Counted from the stretch's first letter, positions 54,181 through 62,653 are shown. The stretch: DNA of 64,000 bases from Bryobacterales bacterium (GCA_016789745.1 JAEUQF010000319.1:1-64000); one strand, 5' to 3'. The notes: generated from the letters alone by a model not told the origin. Program-made: numbers and translations.

Positions 54181-54960
54181 TTAGCGCAGCGGCGAATAGG
54201 GCGCCGCACGCAGCAACACATTCGAGATGTTGGAGACGATCTCGGCGTCGCTCAGGCCGGGTGTGCCGCGCAGTTTCAGCCATTCGGGATCGGCCAGAAA
54301 CGCCTGCCAGGCCTTGTCGCGAGCGGCGAGACTTTCGTACACCACCAAGTAGGTCAGGTTCGGCATGTCCGATCCGGCGATGGCTTCGCCGAAGAACACC
54401 GGCGTGATGCCTACGCGGCGGAAGATGCCGATCTCGCCGCCGGATTCGAACATGCCAATCTTCCTCTGCAGCGTCACGGGGCTGTTCGATTCATAGCGGC
54501 GCAGTTCGAACACGCGGCCGGGCTTGGCGCTGTCGACGCCCGGGTATTCCACCGTAGGCATGGTTCCGAAGGCCCGGAGCAGCGTGGTTTCCACGCGAAC
54601 ATAGCTGAGCCCACCCTTGGCATCCAACGCCGCCAGTTCTTTCTGATAGGCCTTGTCGGAAGCCATCTTCTGCAGTGCGGCGTCCATGGCGGCCATCGAG
54701 TCAAAGCTGGACAGCACCAGCAGGAACGGCCCATTCGGCGCAATGAAGTTGCTGAAGGCGCCATGCACCTTGCCGCCGGCGCGGGCCACGGCCGGGATAA
54801 ACGCCTGCCGGACATAATCGTTGGTGCGCTGCCCCTGCCCATCGGCGCTGTTGCGCAGTTGGAAGTAGCGAAGTTCGAGGATCTGGGGGCTGCCACTGGC
54901 GGCGGCCAGCGGTGCGCCGGCGGCGGCGGGGACGGCGAGAAGAGATTTGCGGCGAGTCAT
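54181..54960 (-). CDS. NIPSNAP-family protein with signal peptide
   Basis: The 259-residue product has a possible Tat signal (MTRRKSLLAVPAAAGAPLAA). Two ferredoxin-like alpha/beta-barrel NIPSNAP repeats follow: ILELRYFQLRNSADGQGQRT, then PGRVFELRRYESNSPVTLQR with VVYESLAARDKAWQAFLADP. The role of the family is unclear; exported versions are common in Solibacterales. Its stop abuts that of the convergent methyltransferase-like gene. TAAACT about 12 bases before the ATG is a possible -10. Confidence 0.85.
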   Translation of the reverse strand: MTRRKSLLAVPAAAGAPLAAASGSPQILELRYFQLRNSADGQGQRTNDYVRQAFIPAVARAGGKVHGAFSNFIAPNGPFLLVLSSFDSMAAMDAALQKMASDKAYQKELAALDAKGGLSYVRVETTLLRAFGTMPTVEYPGVDSAKPGRVFELRRYESNSPVTLQRKIGMFESGGEIGIFRRVGITPVFFGEAIAGSDMPNLTYLVVYESLAARDKAWQAFLADPEWLKLRGTPGLSDAEIVSNISNVLLRAAPYSPLR

Positions 54961-55012
54961 GGGAAAACACCTAGTTTAGACGATAATCCCATCCGATCTT
55001 ACAGTCTTCCGA

Positions 55013-55041
55013 TTGACGGTATTCGTTAAAACGGATAGCCT
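55013..55041 (+). promoter_or_regulatory. Promoter of the MarR-family gene
   Basis: TTGACG (55013-55018), a 17-base spacer and TAGCCT (55036-55041) are followed six bases later by the GTG at 55048, giving a leaderless mRNA. The spacer contains the proposed MarR operator. Confidence 0.6.
55020..55037. promoter_or_regulatory. Candidate MarR operator in its own promoter
   Basis: TAT-T-CGTT-AA-AACG-G-ATA is an inverted repeat with a CGTTnnAACG core at 55024-55033, between the -35 and -10. A related copy precedes yceI. Binding here would block polymerase. Confidence 0.55.
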
Positions 55042-55047
55042 GAAGAG

Positions 55048-55518
55048 GTGTCCGGAAAACTCGCAGCCGATATCAAGCAGACAAAGCCTTTTCGTCATAT
55101 CGAAGAGGAAGCCTTCCTGAACCTGCTGCGAACCACGGATGCCCTGAAGCAGGGCGAAACCGAATTTCTGGACAGCTACAACCTGTCGCATGCGCAGTAT
55201 AACGTGCTCCGGATTCTGCGCGGTGCGGGTAAGGATGGCCTGCCCTGCGGCGAGATCGGCGCCCGCATGATCACCCGCGATCCGGACATCACGCGGTTGC
55301 TGGACCGGTTGGAAAAGCGCGGTTTGGCGCAGCGTTGCCGCGAATCGAAGGACCGTCGCGTGGTGACGGCGCGTATCGCACCGGCAGGTTTGGAACTTCT
55401 GGCGACGATGGAGGCTCCCCTCATGGAGATGCTGAAGGGCTTGCTGGGACACATGTCGCAGAAGGACCTGAAGACGTTCATCGAGTTGCTGGAGAAGGCG
55501 CGGGAAAGCAAAGGGTGA
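55048..55518 (+). CDS. MarR-family transcriptional regulator
   Basis: The 156-residue product is a winged-helix regulator: LSHAQYNVLRILRGAGKDGL, PCGEIGARMITRDPDITRLL (recognition helix), DRLEKRGLAQRCRESKDRRV (wing) and a C-terminal dimerisation helix. It is followed 76 bases later by the YceI gene. The MarR-YceI pairing is recurrent in bacteria. A shared operator upstream of both genes suggests it represses itself and yceI in response to a ligand or oxidant. Confidence 0.9.
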   Translation: MSGKLAADIKQTKPFRHIEEEAFLNLLRTTDALKQGETEFLDSYNLSHAQYNVLRILRGAGKDGLPCGEIGARMITRDPDITRLLDRLEKRGLAQRCRESKDRRVVTARIAPAGLELLATMEAPLMEMLKGLLGHMSQKDLKTFIELLEKARESKG

Positions 55519-55561
55519 ATCCAACGCCGGGCCGGCAGCATCTGGTGTAGTGCGCCACATT

Positions 55562-55577
55562 TAGCGTTACAACGATA
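55562..55577. promoter_or_regulatory. Candidate MarR operator before yceI
   Basis: TA-G-CGTT-AC-AACG-A-TA repeats the CGTTnnAACG core (55565-55574) found in the marR promoter. It lies 18 bases before the yceI ATG. Confidence 0.5.
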
Positions 55578-55594
55578 TCCGTAAAGAGGAATAC

Positions 55595-56191
55595 ATGACC
55601 CGCTCCTTCGTTCTTGCCGCTCTTGCCTTCGCCACCGCCCTCGCCGCCGCTCCGCGCGACGCCGCGGCCCCGGCCACCTACACCATCGACGGCACACACT
55701 CGTCAGTGGAGTTCAGCGTCCGCCACATGATGGTGTCGAACGTAAAGGGCAGTTTTCAGAAAGTGACCGGCTCCGCCGTGTACGACGCCAACAATCTGGC
55801 GGCTTCCAAACTGGAGGCCACCATTGATGTGAACACCATCAACACCAATGAGCCGAAGCGCGACGCTCACCTGAAGAGCCCGGACTTCTTCGATACGGCG
55901 AAGTATCCGTCGATGACGTTCCAGTCCACGCGGTTCGTGAAGAGCGGCGACGGCCTGAAGGTGACAGGCAACCTGACCATCCATGGCGTGACGAAGCCGG
56001 TGACGTTCACCGTAGAGACCACTCCCGAAGTGAAGGATGCCTACGGCAAGCTGCGGTTGGGCGCCAGCGCGACAACCACCATCAACCGTAAGGATTTCGG
56101 ACTGACGTGGAACAAGATGCTGGAAGCCGGCGGCGTGGCGGTGAGCGACGAAGTGAAGCTCGCGCTGGATATCGCCTTCGTGAAGAACTAA
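55595..56191 (+). CDS. YceI-family periplasmic lipid-binding protein
   Basis: The 198-residue product has a signal peptide (FVLAALAFATALAAAPRDA) and a YceI lipocalin-like barrel. Signatures are YTIDGTHSSVEFSVRHMMVS, LKSPDFFDTAKYPSMTFQST, VTGNLTIHGVTKPVTFTVE and TINRKDFGLTWNKMLEAGGV with VSDEVKLALDIAF. Members bind isoprenoid chains in the periplasm. An AGAGG ribosome site lies ~9 bases upstream of the ATG. It is probably controlled by the adjacent MarR protein. The last four bases overlap the convergent adaptor gene. Confidence 0.92.
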   Translation: MTRSFVLAALAFATALAAAPRDAAAPATYTIDGTHSSVEFSVRHMMVSNVKGSFQKVTGSAVYDANNLAASKLEATIDVNTINTNEPKRDAHLKSPDFFDTAKYPSMTFQSTRFVKSGDGLKVTGNLTIHGVTKPVTFTVETTPEVKDAYGKLRLGASATTTINRKDFGLTWNKMLEAGGVAVSDEVKLALDIAFVKN

Positions 56192-57405
56192 GGCTGGAGA
56201 GAGGGCTTCACTTTCATGCCCTGTGTGAGGACGACATCGGTGGGCAGGGCTACCGCTGTGCCGGTGCTCAGCCCCGATGTCACCTGCAGGCGGGTGACGC
56301 TGGCAGCCCCGAGTTCCACCGGTTGCCAGCGAACGGTCTCATCCGCCTGGAGCACGAACACGCCGGTCTTGCCTTCGACACGACGCAGCGCCTCTTTGGG
56401 GATGGTCATGGCGCTGGAGATGGACCGGGTGCGGATCTCGGCGTTGACATTGGTGTTGGGGATGAGCGAGCGCTGCTCGTTTTCGATGACGGAGAGCACT
56501 TCGCCCACCTGGCGTGAGCCGAGGGTGGTGATCTGGGTGGGTAGCTTCTCCACGGTACCGCTCCACTTACGGCCGGGAAGGGCATCCCACGTTACCGTCA
56601 CTTCCTGACCCACCTGCACATTGCCAAGTTCGGGCTCATCGACGTACAGCACAACGCGCACGCGATCCAGCAGGCCGACGTAGCCCACCAGATCGCCGGG
56701 GCGAAGATAGGCACCGGGGCGAATGTCGAGCTGATAGACGGTTCCGGCGATGGGAGAGCGCACCACTGCCTGCGCGATCTGCTGCCGTGCGAGCGATGCC
56801 GAGATCTCCAATTCCCGGATACGGCTTTCGACGCTGGTGCGATCGACGGCCGAGACCAGGGACCCGCGGCGTTGCTCCAGGCCGCGGATTTCCGCCTCGG
56901 CGGCCGCGACGCGCTGGCGGGCCTGCTCCAGTTCGTAGCCGGTAGCGGCCTTCTTCTCCACAAGCCTCGTCAGGGATTCCACCTGGCCGCGCGCATTAGC
57001 CAGATCCAGCCGCGCACGGTCAATCGAGGCATTAATATCGGCAACATCCCGCGTACGGCCGCCCTGCCGGAGCGACTCCAACTCGGCGCGGGCCTGTGCG
57101 ATGCGAGTCTCGGCCGACGCCAGGTCGGCCTTGGCCACGGTGGCATCCAGTTCGGCGACGACCGCACCCTTGGCCACTACCTGGCCCTTCTCCACATGCA
57201 CGCGCAGAACGGCGCCATCGCGCTCGGAACGGACGCCGGCGTATTCCAGCGGCTCCACCTTGCCGTTGGTGGACACGGCGCTGACCAGCGGTTCCTGGCG
57301 GACCTTGACGAAACCCACCTCCGGGGGGGCGCTACGCAGTTGTTGCAGGTAGAGGAAACCTGCGCCAATCGCCAGCACCGGCACAAGCCAAAGTATCCAC
57401 TTCAT
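56188..57405 (-). CDS. HlyD/RND-type periplasmic adaptor protein
   Basis: The 405-residue product has a membrane anchor (MKWILWLVPVLAIGAGFLYL). A biotinyl-lipoyl half (GAVLRVHVEKGQVVAKGAVV) precedes a long coiled-coil hairpin (~residues 90-200, rich in AETRIAQARAELESL). The other lipoyl half is VVRSPIAGTVYQLDIRPGAY. Beta-barrel and membrane-proximal domains follow (VLYVDEPELGNVQVGQEVTV). It joins an inner-membrane pump to an outer-membrane channel. No transporter or TolC gene is adjacent; upstream is a hypothetical gene overlapping by four bases, so the pump partner may be elsewhere. Confidence 0.88.
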   Translation of the reverse strand: MKWILWLVPVLAIGAGFLYLQQLRSAPPEVGFVKVRQEPLVSAVSTNGKVEPLEYAGVRSERDGAVLRVHVEKGQVVAKGAVVAELDATVAKADLASAETRIAQARAELESLRQGGRTRDVADINASIDRARLDLANARGQVESLTRLVEKKAATGYELEQARQRVAAAEAEIRGLEQRRGSLVSAVDRTSVESRIRELEISASLARQQIAQAVVRSPIAGTVYQLDIRPGAYLRPGDLVGYVGLLDRVRVVLYVDEPELGNVQVGQEVTVTWDALPGRKWSGTVEKLPTQITTLGSRQVGEVLSVIENEQRSLIPNTNVNAEIRTRSISSAMTIPKEALRRVEGKTGVFVLQADETVRWQPVELGAASVTRLQVTSGLSTGTAVALPTDVVLTQGMKVKPSLQP

Positions 57406-57938
57406 GCCGCGGGACTCGCGCAGTAGTCAAACAAAATCTGCCACTCCGCTCTTTGGACGCGCAGGGCCAGTTGTTCGGTTTCCGAGCCGGGTCGGCGGCG
57501 TGCTTGTTCGCAGTAGTCGATGAAGGCGAGCGGATCCCACTGGGAGCCCGCGGGGTAGCCGAGTTCGGCGGCGGCCTCACGCAACCGTGGGAAGACAACG
57601 TGCGATCCGACGCGGCGGAACCAATAGCCGGAGTTGCCGGCATCGGGCTCCTGGCGATGCATAATGCCGTGCCAGAAACTGCCCTCGACGGTGTGGATCT
57701 CCTGTGAGAGGGAATGCGATTCGTCCAGACAGGAGAAGTACAGCCAGAGGCCGCTCATGGCAGCCTCCGCGGCGCGGCTATGCGGGAACCACTCGCGCGC
57801 CTTGGCGGTATGGAGAATGCGCCGCGCTTCGTTCGAGGAACAGGTGCCCAGGGCCAGCGGCATCAGCCGCTCGCCGTCGCCGTCCAAAGCCAGTAAAGCG
57901 GCTACAGCCGGGCCATAGGCGTGAGAGTCGAATACCAT
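57402..57938 (-). CDS. Conserved hypothetical protein (178 aa)
   Basis: No family was recognised with confidence. The protein is soluble and rich in aromatic and charged residues (HSRAAEAAMSGLWLYFSCLD, EGSFWHGIMHRQEPDAGNSG, YWFRRVGSHVVFPRLREAAA). The FWHGIMHRQEPD segment has clustered His, Glu and Asp residues that could bind metal. The ATG lies within the last 37 bases of the M23 gene and the stop overlaps the adaptor start (ATGA), so it is part of a tightly packed run of minus-strand genes. Confidence 0.65.
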   Translation of the reverse strand: MVFDSHAYGPAVAALLALDGDGERLMPLALGTCSSNEARRILHTAKAREWFPHSRAAEAAMSGLWLYFSCLDESHSLSQEIHTVEGSFWHGIMHRQEPDAGNSGYWFRRVGSHVVFPRLREAAAELGYPAGSQWDPLAFIDYCEQARRRPGSETEQLALRVQRAEWQILFDYCASPAA

Positions 57939-58492
57939 GCTCGACTTCTATTGTGCCAAAGGAGCACCCAGGTGGGCCCCCCGCGGCCTTTCTGTGCGAG
58001 TGCCAGCAGCAGGGGATAAGGGTTGATGGCGGTCCCTTTCCACCATTGTTTCTCCGGTCCCAGTTGGAAGATGGTGAAGTGAAGGTGGGGCGTATCGGGA
58101 GGGGCGTTGCCGGTGACACCGACATAGCCCAGCAGGTCACCAGCCTTCACCGCCTGCTTTTCCTTCAGGCCTTCGGCATAGCGGTCCAGATGGGCGTAGT
58201 AGAAGGCATGCTCCCGGGCGATGTCGAAGTGATACACCGTTATGCCGCCGTTCTTGCTGAAGAAGAGCTTCTCGATGGTGCCATCGGCAACGGCGTGAAC
58301 CGGCGTCCCTTTTGGCGCCAGGATGTCGATGGCTTCGTGCGAGCCTCGATCGCCGCGTCCTTCCTGAAAGGTGTCGCGGATGTCGGCGGGCTTCAGATTG
58401 CGGAGCGGCAGTTCGGTGATCAGGAGTTTGGGGGGTGGTTCGGCCGTCTGGCAGGCGGCACTGAGAGCCACAAGCCAAAGCCACAGCCTCAC
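57902..58492 (-). CDS. M23-family (LytM/LasA) metallopeptidase, probable lipoprotein
   Basis: The GTG start (58492) overlaps the L,D-transpeptidase stop and gives 196 residues. A short leader ends in SAAC (LWLWLVALSAAC), a possible lipobox. LytM zinc motifs are RGSHEAIDILAPKGTPVHAV (H-x3-D) and PHLHFTIFQL (H-x-H). It would cut peptidoglycan cross-links in the periplasm. The C-terminal ~30 residues after NPYPLL are basic and unusual, and overlap the next gene start. They may be an extension or the result of a frameshift. Confidence 0.85.
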   Translation of the reverse strand: MRLWLWLVALSAACQTAEPPPKLLITELPLRNLKPADIRDTFQEGRGDRGSHEAIDILAPKGTPVHAVADGTIEKLFFSKNGGITVYHFDIAREHAFYYAHLDRYAEGLKEKQAVKAGDLLGYVGVTGNAPPDTPHLHFTIFQLGPEKQWWKGTAINPYPLLLALAQKGRGGPTWVLLWHNRSRAWYSTLTPMARL

Positions 58493-59379
58493 TTCACCAG
58501 CCTCACAACCACGCCCTTCGCCACCAGGGCCGCCAGTTCCGCCGCATCCCAATTCGTAAGCCGGATACAGCCATGCGACGCCACATGGCCCACCTGTGCG
58601 GGTTCCGGCGTTCCGTGGATTCCATAGTGCTCCTTGTTCATGTCGATCCAGACAACGCCTACCGGATTGTTCGGCCCTGGCGCGATCTTGGTCTTGGCAT
58701 GATGCGGTTGGGCGTCCCAGAACAGGTCGGGGTTGTAGAAGAAGTCGGGATTACGATAGACGCCAGTGATTTTCCAGGTCCCGATGGGCAGGGGGTCGTG
58801 CTCACTGCCGGTGGTGACCGGATACTGCGCGATGATCTTGCCCGCGCGGTTGCGCACCAGCATGGTCTTGGTGGTGTCGCTGACTTCGACGGTGGCAGCC
58901 CGGCCGGTGACGGGGGTACCGATGTCCGGTACAAGCCACTCGACGCCGGGCTTCAGCGGGCGCCCTTCATTGAGCTTGCGCAGCAGCTGCGGGCCGACAT
59001 GATAGCGCTCGCCGAGGGCCTCCATCGCCGATTCGAAGCCCAGCGCCTTGAGTTTGCCCTGCTCCATGGGGTCGGCGGGCACCTTCTCGAAGGGACCGTT
59101 GACGTCTTCATGGGTCAAGGCCACGGAGACCAGGGGTTCCGCCACGATCGCGTGCAGGGCAGCGCGGGTGGACTCGTCCAGTTTGCCAGTCGGCGTTAGC
59201 CGGTGCTGCTGCTGAAAGCCGCGCAGGGCGCGCTCGAAGTTCGCGCCGGCCAGCCCGTCGATTTCCCCCGGAGAGAAGCCGGCGCGATCGAGCGCGATCT
59301 GCGCATGCAGAACAGGGGAGACAGGACTCCCACCCCACAACGGCAACCCCAGTCCCACCAGCAGCCCCAAGAACCCCAC
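58489..59379 (-). CDS. L,D-transpeptidase (YkuD) with peptidoglycan-binding domain
   Basis: The 296-residue product has a hydrophobic leader (MGFLGLLVGLGLPLWGG), then a PG_binding_1 domain (ALDRAGFSPGEIDGLAGANF, RALRGFQQQHRLTPTGKLDE). A LysM-like region and the YkuD domain follow. The active-site motif HGTPEPAQVGHVASHGCIRL carries Cys271. It would make 3-3 cross-links or attach proteins to peptidoglycan in the periplasm. The coupled M23 hydrolase downstream suggests a wall-remodelling pair. Confidence 0.92.
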   Translation of the reverse strand: MGFLGLLVGLGLPLWGGSPVSPVLHAQIALDRAGFSPGEIDGLAGANFERALRGFQQQHRLTPTGKLDESTRAALHAIVAEPLVSVALTHEDVNGPFEKVPADPMEQGKLKALGFESAMEALGERYHVGPQLLRKLNEGRPLKPGVEWLVPDIGTPVTGRAATVEVSDTTKTMLVRNRAGKIIAQYPVTTGSEHDPLPIGTWKITGVYRNPDFFYNPDLFWDAQPHHAKTKIAPGPNNPVGVVWIDMNKEHYGIHGTPEPAQVGHVASHGCIRLTNWDAAELAALVAKGVVVRLVK

Positions 59380-59412
59380 GCTAGTAGGAGCGATCTAGGG
59401 GGTCAGAGTGTT

Positions 59413-60240
59413 TCAGCGTCCGCCAAACCAGAGTTTACCGGCGGTGGTTTCGAGGATGGCGGTGCGTTGGGCGGTGTTGAGCGGCAGGTCCTTCTGGAAG
59501 ATGCGCAGGTGTTCGGCGAAGCTGACCTTGGGAGTCCAGAGGGAGTTGGGAAAATCACTACCCCAGATGCAGCGATCCGGGCCGTAGGCCGCGATCACAT
59601 CCATACAGGGCTTGTGCATGTCGGCGCAAGGGTAGCCGGTGGCGCTGCCGGTGGGCAGGAAGGTAAGTTTGGCGTGCAGGTTCGGATACTTCGCCAGGCG
59701 CTTCACCGCGGCCAGCGTAGGCTCCAGATCAGCACCGTGCTTGATGTTCATGCAGTGGTCCAGCACCACGCGAAGTTTGGGGAATGCCGCCAGCAGCGTG
59801 CCAACCTCCGCTTCTTTCTCACGGCCCACCAGCACGTTGATGACGATGCCTTCTTCGGTGGCGGACTTCCATAACGCACGAACGCCAGGATGATCCAGTT
59901 TGCCACCGCGCGCCGGGATGCTGCGCATGCCCTTGATTCCATACTTGCGCGCGTAGTGCTTCAGCAGATCCGGGCTGTGGGTGTCATCCGGATCGAGCGT
60001 GCAGACGCCTGCGGTCCAATCCTTCGACGCCAGGGCCGAATCACAGATGTAGCTGTTGTCGAAGCGATAGAAAGTGCTGACCTGGATCAGGCACGCACGC
60101 TCCACCCCGTTCGCCTTGCTGACGGCGCGCAGATCCTCCAGCGACCCCTTGCCGTCCGGCACGCGGAGCGGCTTGGCGATGGTGGGATAACGCTTCTCGT
60201 CGGGCGAGTAGATATGGGCGTGCGTGTCGACGATGGCCAT
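59413..60240 (-). CDS. Amidohydrolase-2 family (TIM-barrel metal hydrolase)
   Basis: The 275-residue product starts MAIVDTHAHIYSPDEKRYPT with the HxH metal motif. RVVLDHCMNIKHG carries a later His, and RCIWGSDFPNSLWTP the distal Asp. The family includes 2-pyrone-4,6-dicarboxylate lactonase and decarboxylases; the substrate is unknown. It has no signal peptide. It begins 3 bases after the thiC stop on the same strand, but has no clear role in thiamine synthesis. Confidence 0.88.
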   Translation of the reverse strand: MAIVDTHAHIYSPDEKRYPTIAKPLRVPDGKGSLEDLRAVSKANGVERACLIQVSTFYRFDNSYICDSALASKDWTAGVCTLDPDDTHSPDLLKHYARKYGIKGMRSIPARGGKLDHPGVRALWKSATEEGIVINVLVGREKEAEVGTLLAAFPKLRVVLDHCMNIKHGADLEPTLAAVKRLAKYPNLHAKLTFLPTGSATGYPCADMHKPCMDVIAAYGPDRCIWGSDFPNSLWTPKVSFAEHLRIFQKDLPLNTAQRTAILETTAGKLWFGGR

Positions 60241-60243
60241 GGC

Positions 60244-61626
60244 TTAATCGCCGCTGATGGAAACCAGCTTCTGTCCGTCGAGCGCCGCCTTGGCATCTTC
60301 CATGGTGAACTCCTGCACCTTGGCGGAGATGTTCATGGAGCAGAACTTCGGCCCGCACATGGAGCAGAAGTGGGCGTCCTTGAAGCCTTCCTGGGGCAGG
60401 GTTTCGTCGTGCATGGCTTCGGCGGTTTCCGGGTCGAGCGAGAGCGCGAACTGCTTGCGCCAGTCGAAGCGGTAGCGGGCGCGGGAAAGTTCGTCGTCAC
60501 GGTCCCGGGCGCCGGGCCGGTGACGGGCAATGTCCGCGGCGTGGGCGGCGATCTTGTAGGCCATGATGCCGGCCTTCACGTCTTCCTTATTCGGCAGGCC
60601 CAGGTGTTCCTTCGGCGTCACGTAGCAGAGCATGGAGGCGCCGTACCAGCCGATCATCGCGGCGCCGATGGCCGAGGTGATGTGGTCATAGCCGGGCGCG
60701 AAGTCCGTAACCAGCGGGCCCAGCGTGTAGAAGGGAGCTTCGTAGCAAAGCTCTTTTTCCTTCTCCACCTGGAGTTGGATCTGGTCCATGGGCACGTGAC
60801 CGGGGCCTTCGATCATCACCTGCACGTCGTACTTCCAGGCGATCTTGGTCAACTCGCCCAGCGTCTTCAGTTCGGCGAACTGCGCTTCGTCACTGGCGTC
60901 GGCCAGCGATCCCGGCCGCAAGCCGTCGCCCAGCGAGAAGCTGACGTCGTGCTTCTGGAAGATTTTGCAGATGGCTTCGAAGTTCTCGTAAAGGAAGTTC
61001 TGGCGATGGTTCTTGACCATCCATTCCGCCAGGATCGAACCGCCACGACTCACGATGCCAGTGATGCGCTTGGTGGTCAGGGGAATGTACTGGATGAGCA
61101 CACCGGCGTGGATGGTCATGTAGTCCACGCCCTGTTCGGCCTGCTCTTCGATGACTTCCAGCATCACGCTGGCGTTCAGATCCTCCACGCGGCGCACGCG
61201 GGAGAGAGCTTCATAGATGGGCACGGTCCCGATGGGCACGGGAGAAGCGTCGATGATTGCCTTGCGGATACGGGGAATATCACCGCCGGTGGACAGATCC
61301 ATCACGGTGTCGGCGCCGTACTTCACCGAATAGCGCAGCTTTTCCAGTTCGCCGTCGATGTCAGAGGTGGTGGCCGAATTCCCGATATTGGCGTTGATCT
61401 TGCACTTCGACGCCACACCAATGGCCATCGGCTCCAGGTTGTGGTGGTTGAGGTTCGCCGGGATGATCATGCGGCCGCGGGCTACTTCGTCCCGAACGGT
61501 TTCCGGACTCAGTTGTTCGCGGCGGGCGACATACTGCATTTCTTCCGTGATCACACCCTTGCGGGCATAGTGCATCTGAGTTCGAACAGAGTCGTTCAGG
61601 CGGGGAGTAACCCAATCTTTACGCAT
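60244..61626 (-). CDS. thiC: Phosphomethylpyrimidine synthase
   Basis: ATG 61626 gives 460 residues. Radical-SAM ThiC hallmarks are PANLNHHNLEPMAIGVASKC, LSTGGDIPRIRKAIIDASPV, EGPGHVPMDQIQLQVEKEKE, and the C-terminal cluster motif CSMCGPKFC (Cys421, 424, 429). It converts aminoimidazole ribotide to HMP-phosphate for thiamine. The length is the shorter type without the long N-terminal domain. Only ~53 bases separate it from the next gene, so there is no room for a full TPP riboswitch. CATAAT nine bases before the ATG is a likely -10. Confidence 0.96.
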   Translation of the reverse strand: MRKDWVTPRLNDSVRTQMHYARKGVITEEMQYVARREQLSPETVRDEVARGRMIIPANLNHHNLEPMAIGVASKCKINANIGNSATTSDIDGELEKLRYSVKYGADTVMDLSTGGDIPRIRKAIIDASPVPIGTVPIYEALSRVRRVEDLNASVMLEVIEEQAEQGVDYMTIHAGVLIQYIPLTTKRITGIVSRGGSILAEWMVKNHRQNFLYENFEAICKIFQKHDVSFSLGDGLRPGSLADASDEAQFAELKTLGELTKIAWKYDVQVMIEGPGHVPMDQIQLQVEKEKELCYEAPFYTLGPLVTDFAPGYDHITSAIGAAMIGWYGASMLCYVTPKEHLGLPNKEDVKAGIMAYKIAAHAADIARHRPGARDRDDELSRARYRFDWRKQFALSLDPETAEAMHDETLPQEGFKDAHFCSMCGPKFCSMNISAKVQEFTMEDAKAALDGQKLVSISGD

Positions 61627-61679
61627 ACGGTAAAGATTATGGCACGTATCGGAGGAGCTGTACTTTGGACCGGGTAGGA

Positions 61680-62138
61680 CTACTGCTTTTCGAGTACGAG
61701 TTTCATCTCGACGTCGCCCTGGGGGGAGACGATCTTGCGGCTGACGCTGTAGGTTTTGCCGTCTTCCGCCATCACCCACCGTTCGGTGACGGTGATGTCA
61801 TTCCCCTGCACGCTGAGCTTGTATTCCATCTTCAGCGAATCCTCATCCCACTTCATAACGGTCTTCACCGGTACGCCGCGCACCTGGTTGGAGGTTTCTT
61901 CGCCGTCGGTGCTGTAGACGAAGTCCACGGTCACCTCGCCCTGCTGGGTGGACTGCGTTTGCTTCAGTTTCAACTCCGGGTCCTGGTGCTGGATCTCCTG
62001 CTCGTATTTCTGGGGAAGAGGGAAGAAGCCGAAGTCGCTCTTGTCGGCTACCAGTTTCCAGGCACCACTAAAGTTGGGCTTGGCGTGGGCGCCCATCGCG
62101 CCCAGACACAATGCCGTTATCAGAATCAGGCCTCTCAT
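61680..62138 (-). CDS. Secreted lipocalin-like protein A
   Basis: The 152-residue product has a signal peptide (LILITALCLGAMGAHA). A beta-rich domain starts PNFSGAWKLVADKSDFG, and conserved motifs YSTDGEETSNQV and WVMAEDGKTYSVSRKIVSPQ are shared with the adjacent gene. The pattern N-F-S-G-x-W-K is common in acidobacterial secreted proteins of unknown role. It is 15 bases downstream of its paralog, suggesting tandem duplication and co-expression. Confidence 0.75.
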   Translation of the reverse strand: MRGLILITALCLGAMGAHAKPNFSGAWKLVADKSDFGFFPLPQKYEQEIQHQDPELKLKQTQSTQQGEVTVDFVYSTDGEETSNQVRGVPVKTVMKWDEDSLKMEYKLSVQGNDITVTERWVMAEDGKTYSVSRKIVSPQGDVEMKLVLEKQ

Positions 62139-62153
62139 GCCGGACCGCTCTCC

Positions 62154-62615
62154 TTACTGTTTGTCGAAGCCAACGGTGATGTTGACGATGCCCTGCGGCG
62201 TGGTGATGCGCGTGGCTACCTTCAGCGCCTTGCCATCCTTGGACAGGGTCCAGTGATCCTCCTGCTGGATCTCGATGGTCTGCACCTGGCGGGTGGACTG
62301 AACGATCAGGGTATCGCCGTTCCAGCGGGCGGAGCCTTTCACGTCGCCAGTAGGCCCGCTCTGGGTGAACGGCTTGCCATCGGTGGTGTAGGAATAGTCG
62401 CTCTTGACTTCGCCACGGGCGCCGTTTTGCACGGTTTGCACACGTATCTTGGGCTCGGCATGATCGATCGTCCGCGTCAGGCTGGTGGGCGCCGGCAGAT
62501 TGCCGAAGTCACTGGCCTGGGCGTTCATCTTCCAGGTGCCACTGAAATTAACGTCGGCGGCCCAGGCGCCGCACACCAGGGAAAACAGAAACAGGAGTCG
62601 CATGCTAGGCTTCAT
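62154..62615 (-). CDS. Secreted lipocalin-like protein B
   Basis: ATG 62615 gives 153 residues (an ATG at 62603 is also possible). The signal peptide is MRLLFLFSLVCGAWA; the mature part starts VNFSGTWKMNAQASDFGNLP and ends TRITTPQGIVNITVGFDKQ. It is paralogous to the next gene along the whole length (NFSGxWK, YTTDGKPFTQ, WTLSKDGKALKV). TATACT on the minus strand (62641-62636) is a plausible -10. Function is unknown; it may bind a hydrophobic ligand. Confidence 0.75.
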   Translation of the reverse strand: MKPSMRLLFLFSLVCGAWAADVNFSGTWKMNAQASDFGNLPAPTSLTRTIDHAEPKIRVQTVQNGARGEVKSDYSYTTDGKPFTQSGPTGDVKGSARWNGDTLIVQSTRQVQTIEIQQEDHWTLSKDGKALKVATRITTPQGIVNITVGFDKQ

Positions 62616-62653
62616 CGGCAGGTTTTGTTGTGCCGAGTATAGCGCGATCCCCC

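Noticed and set aside
57902..57938. Overlap of the M23 gene end with the next gene start considered as a frameshifted fusion
   Set aside because: Both reading frames have sensible starts and stops and neighbouring genes in this cluster also overlap; the odd basic tail of the M23 protein alone is not enough evidence.
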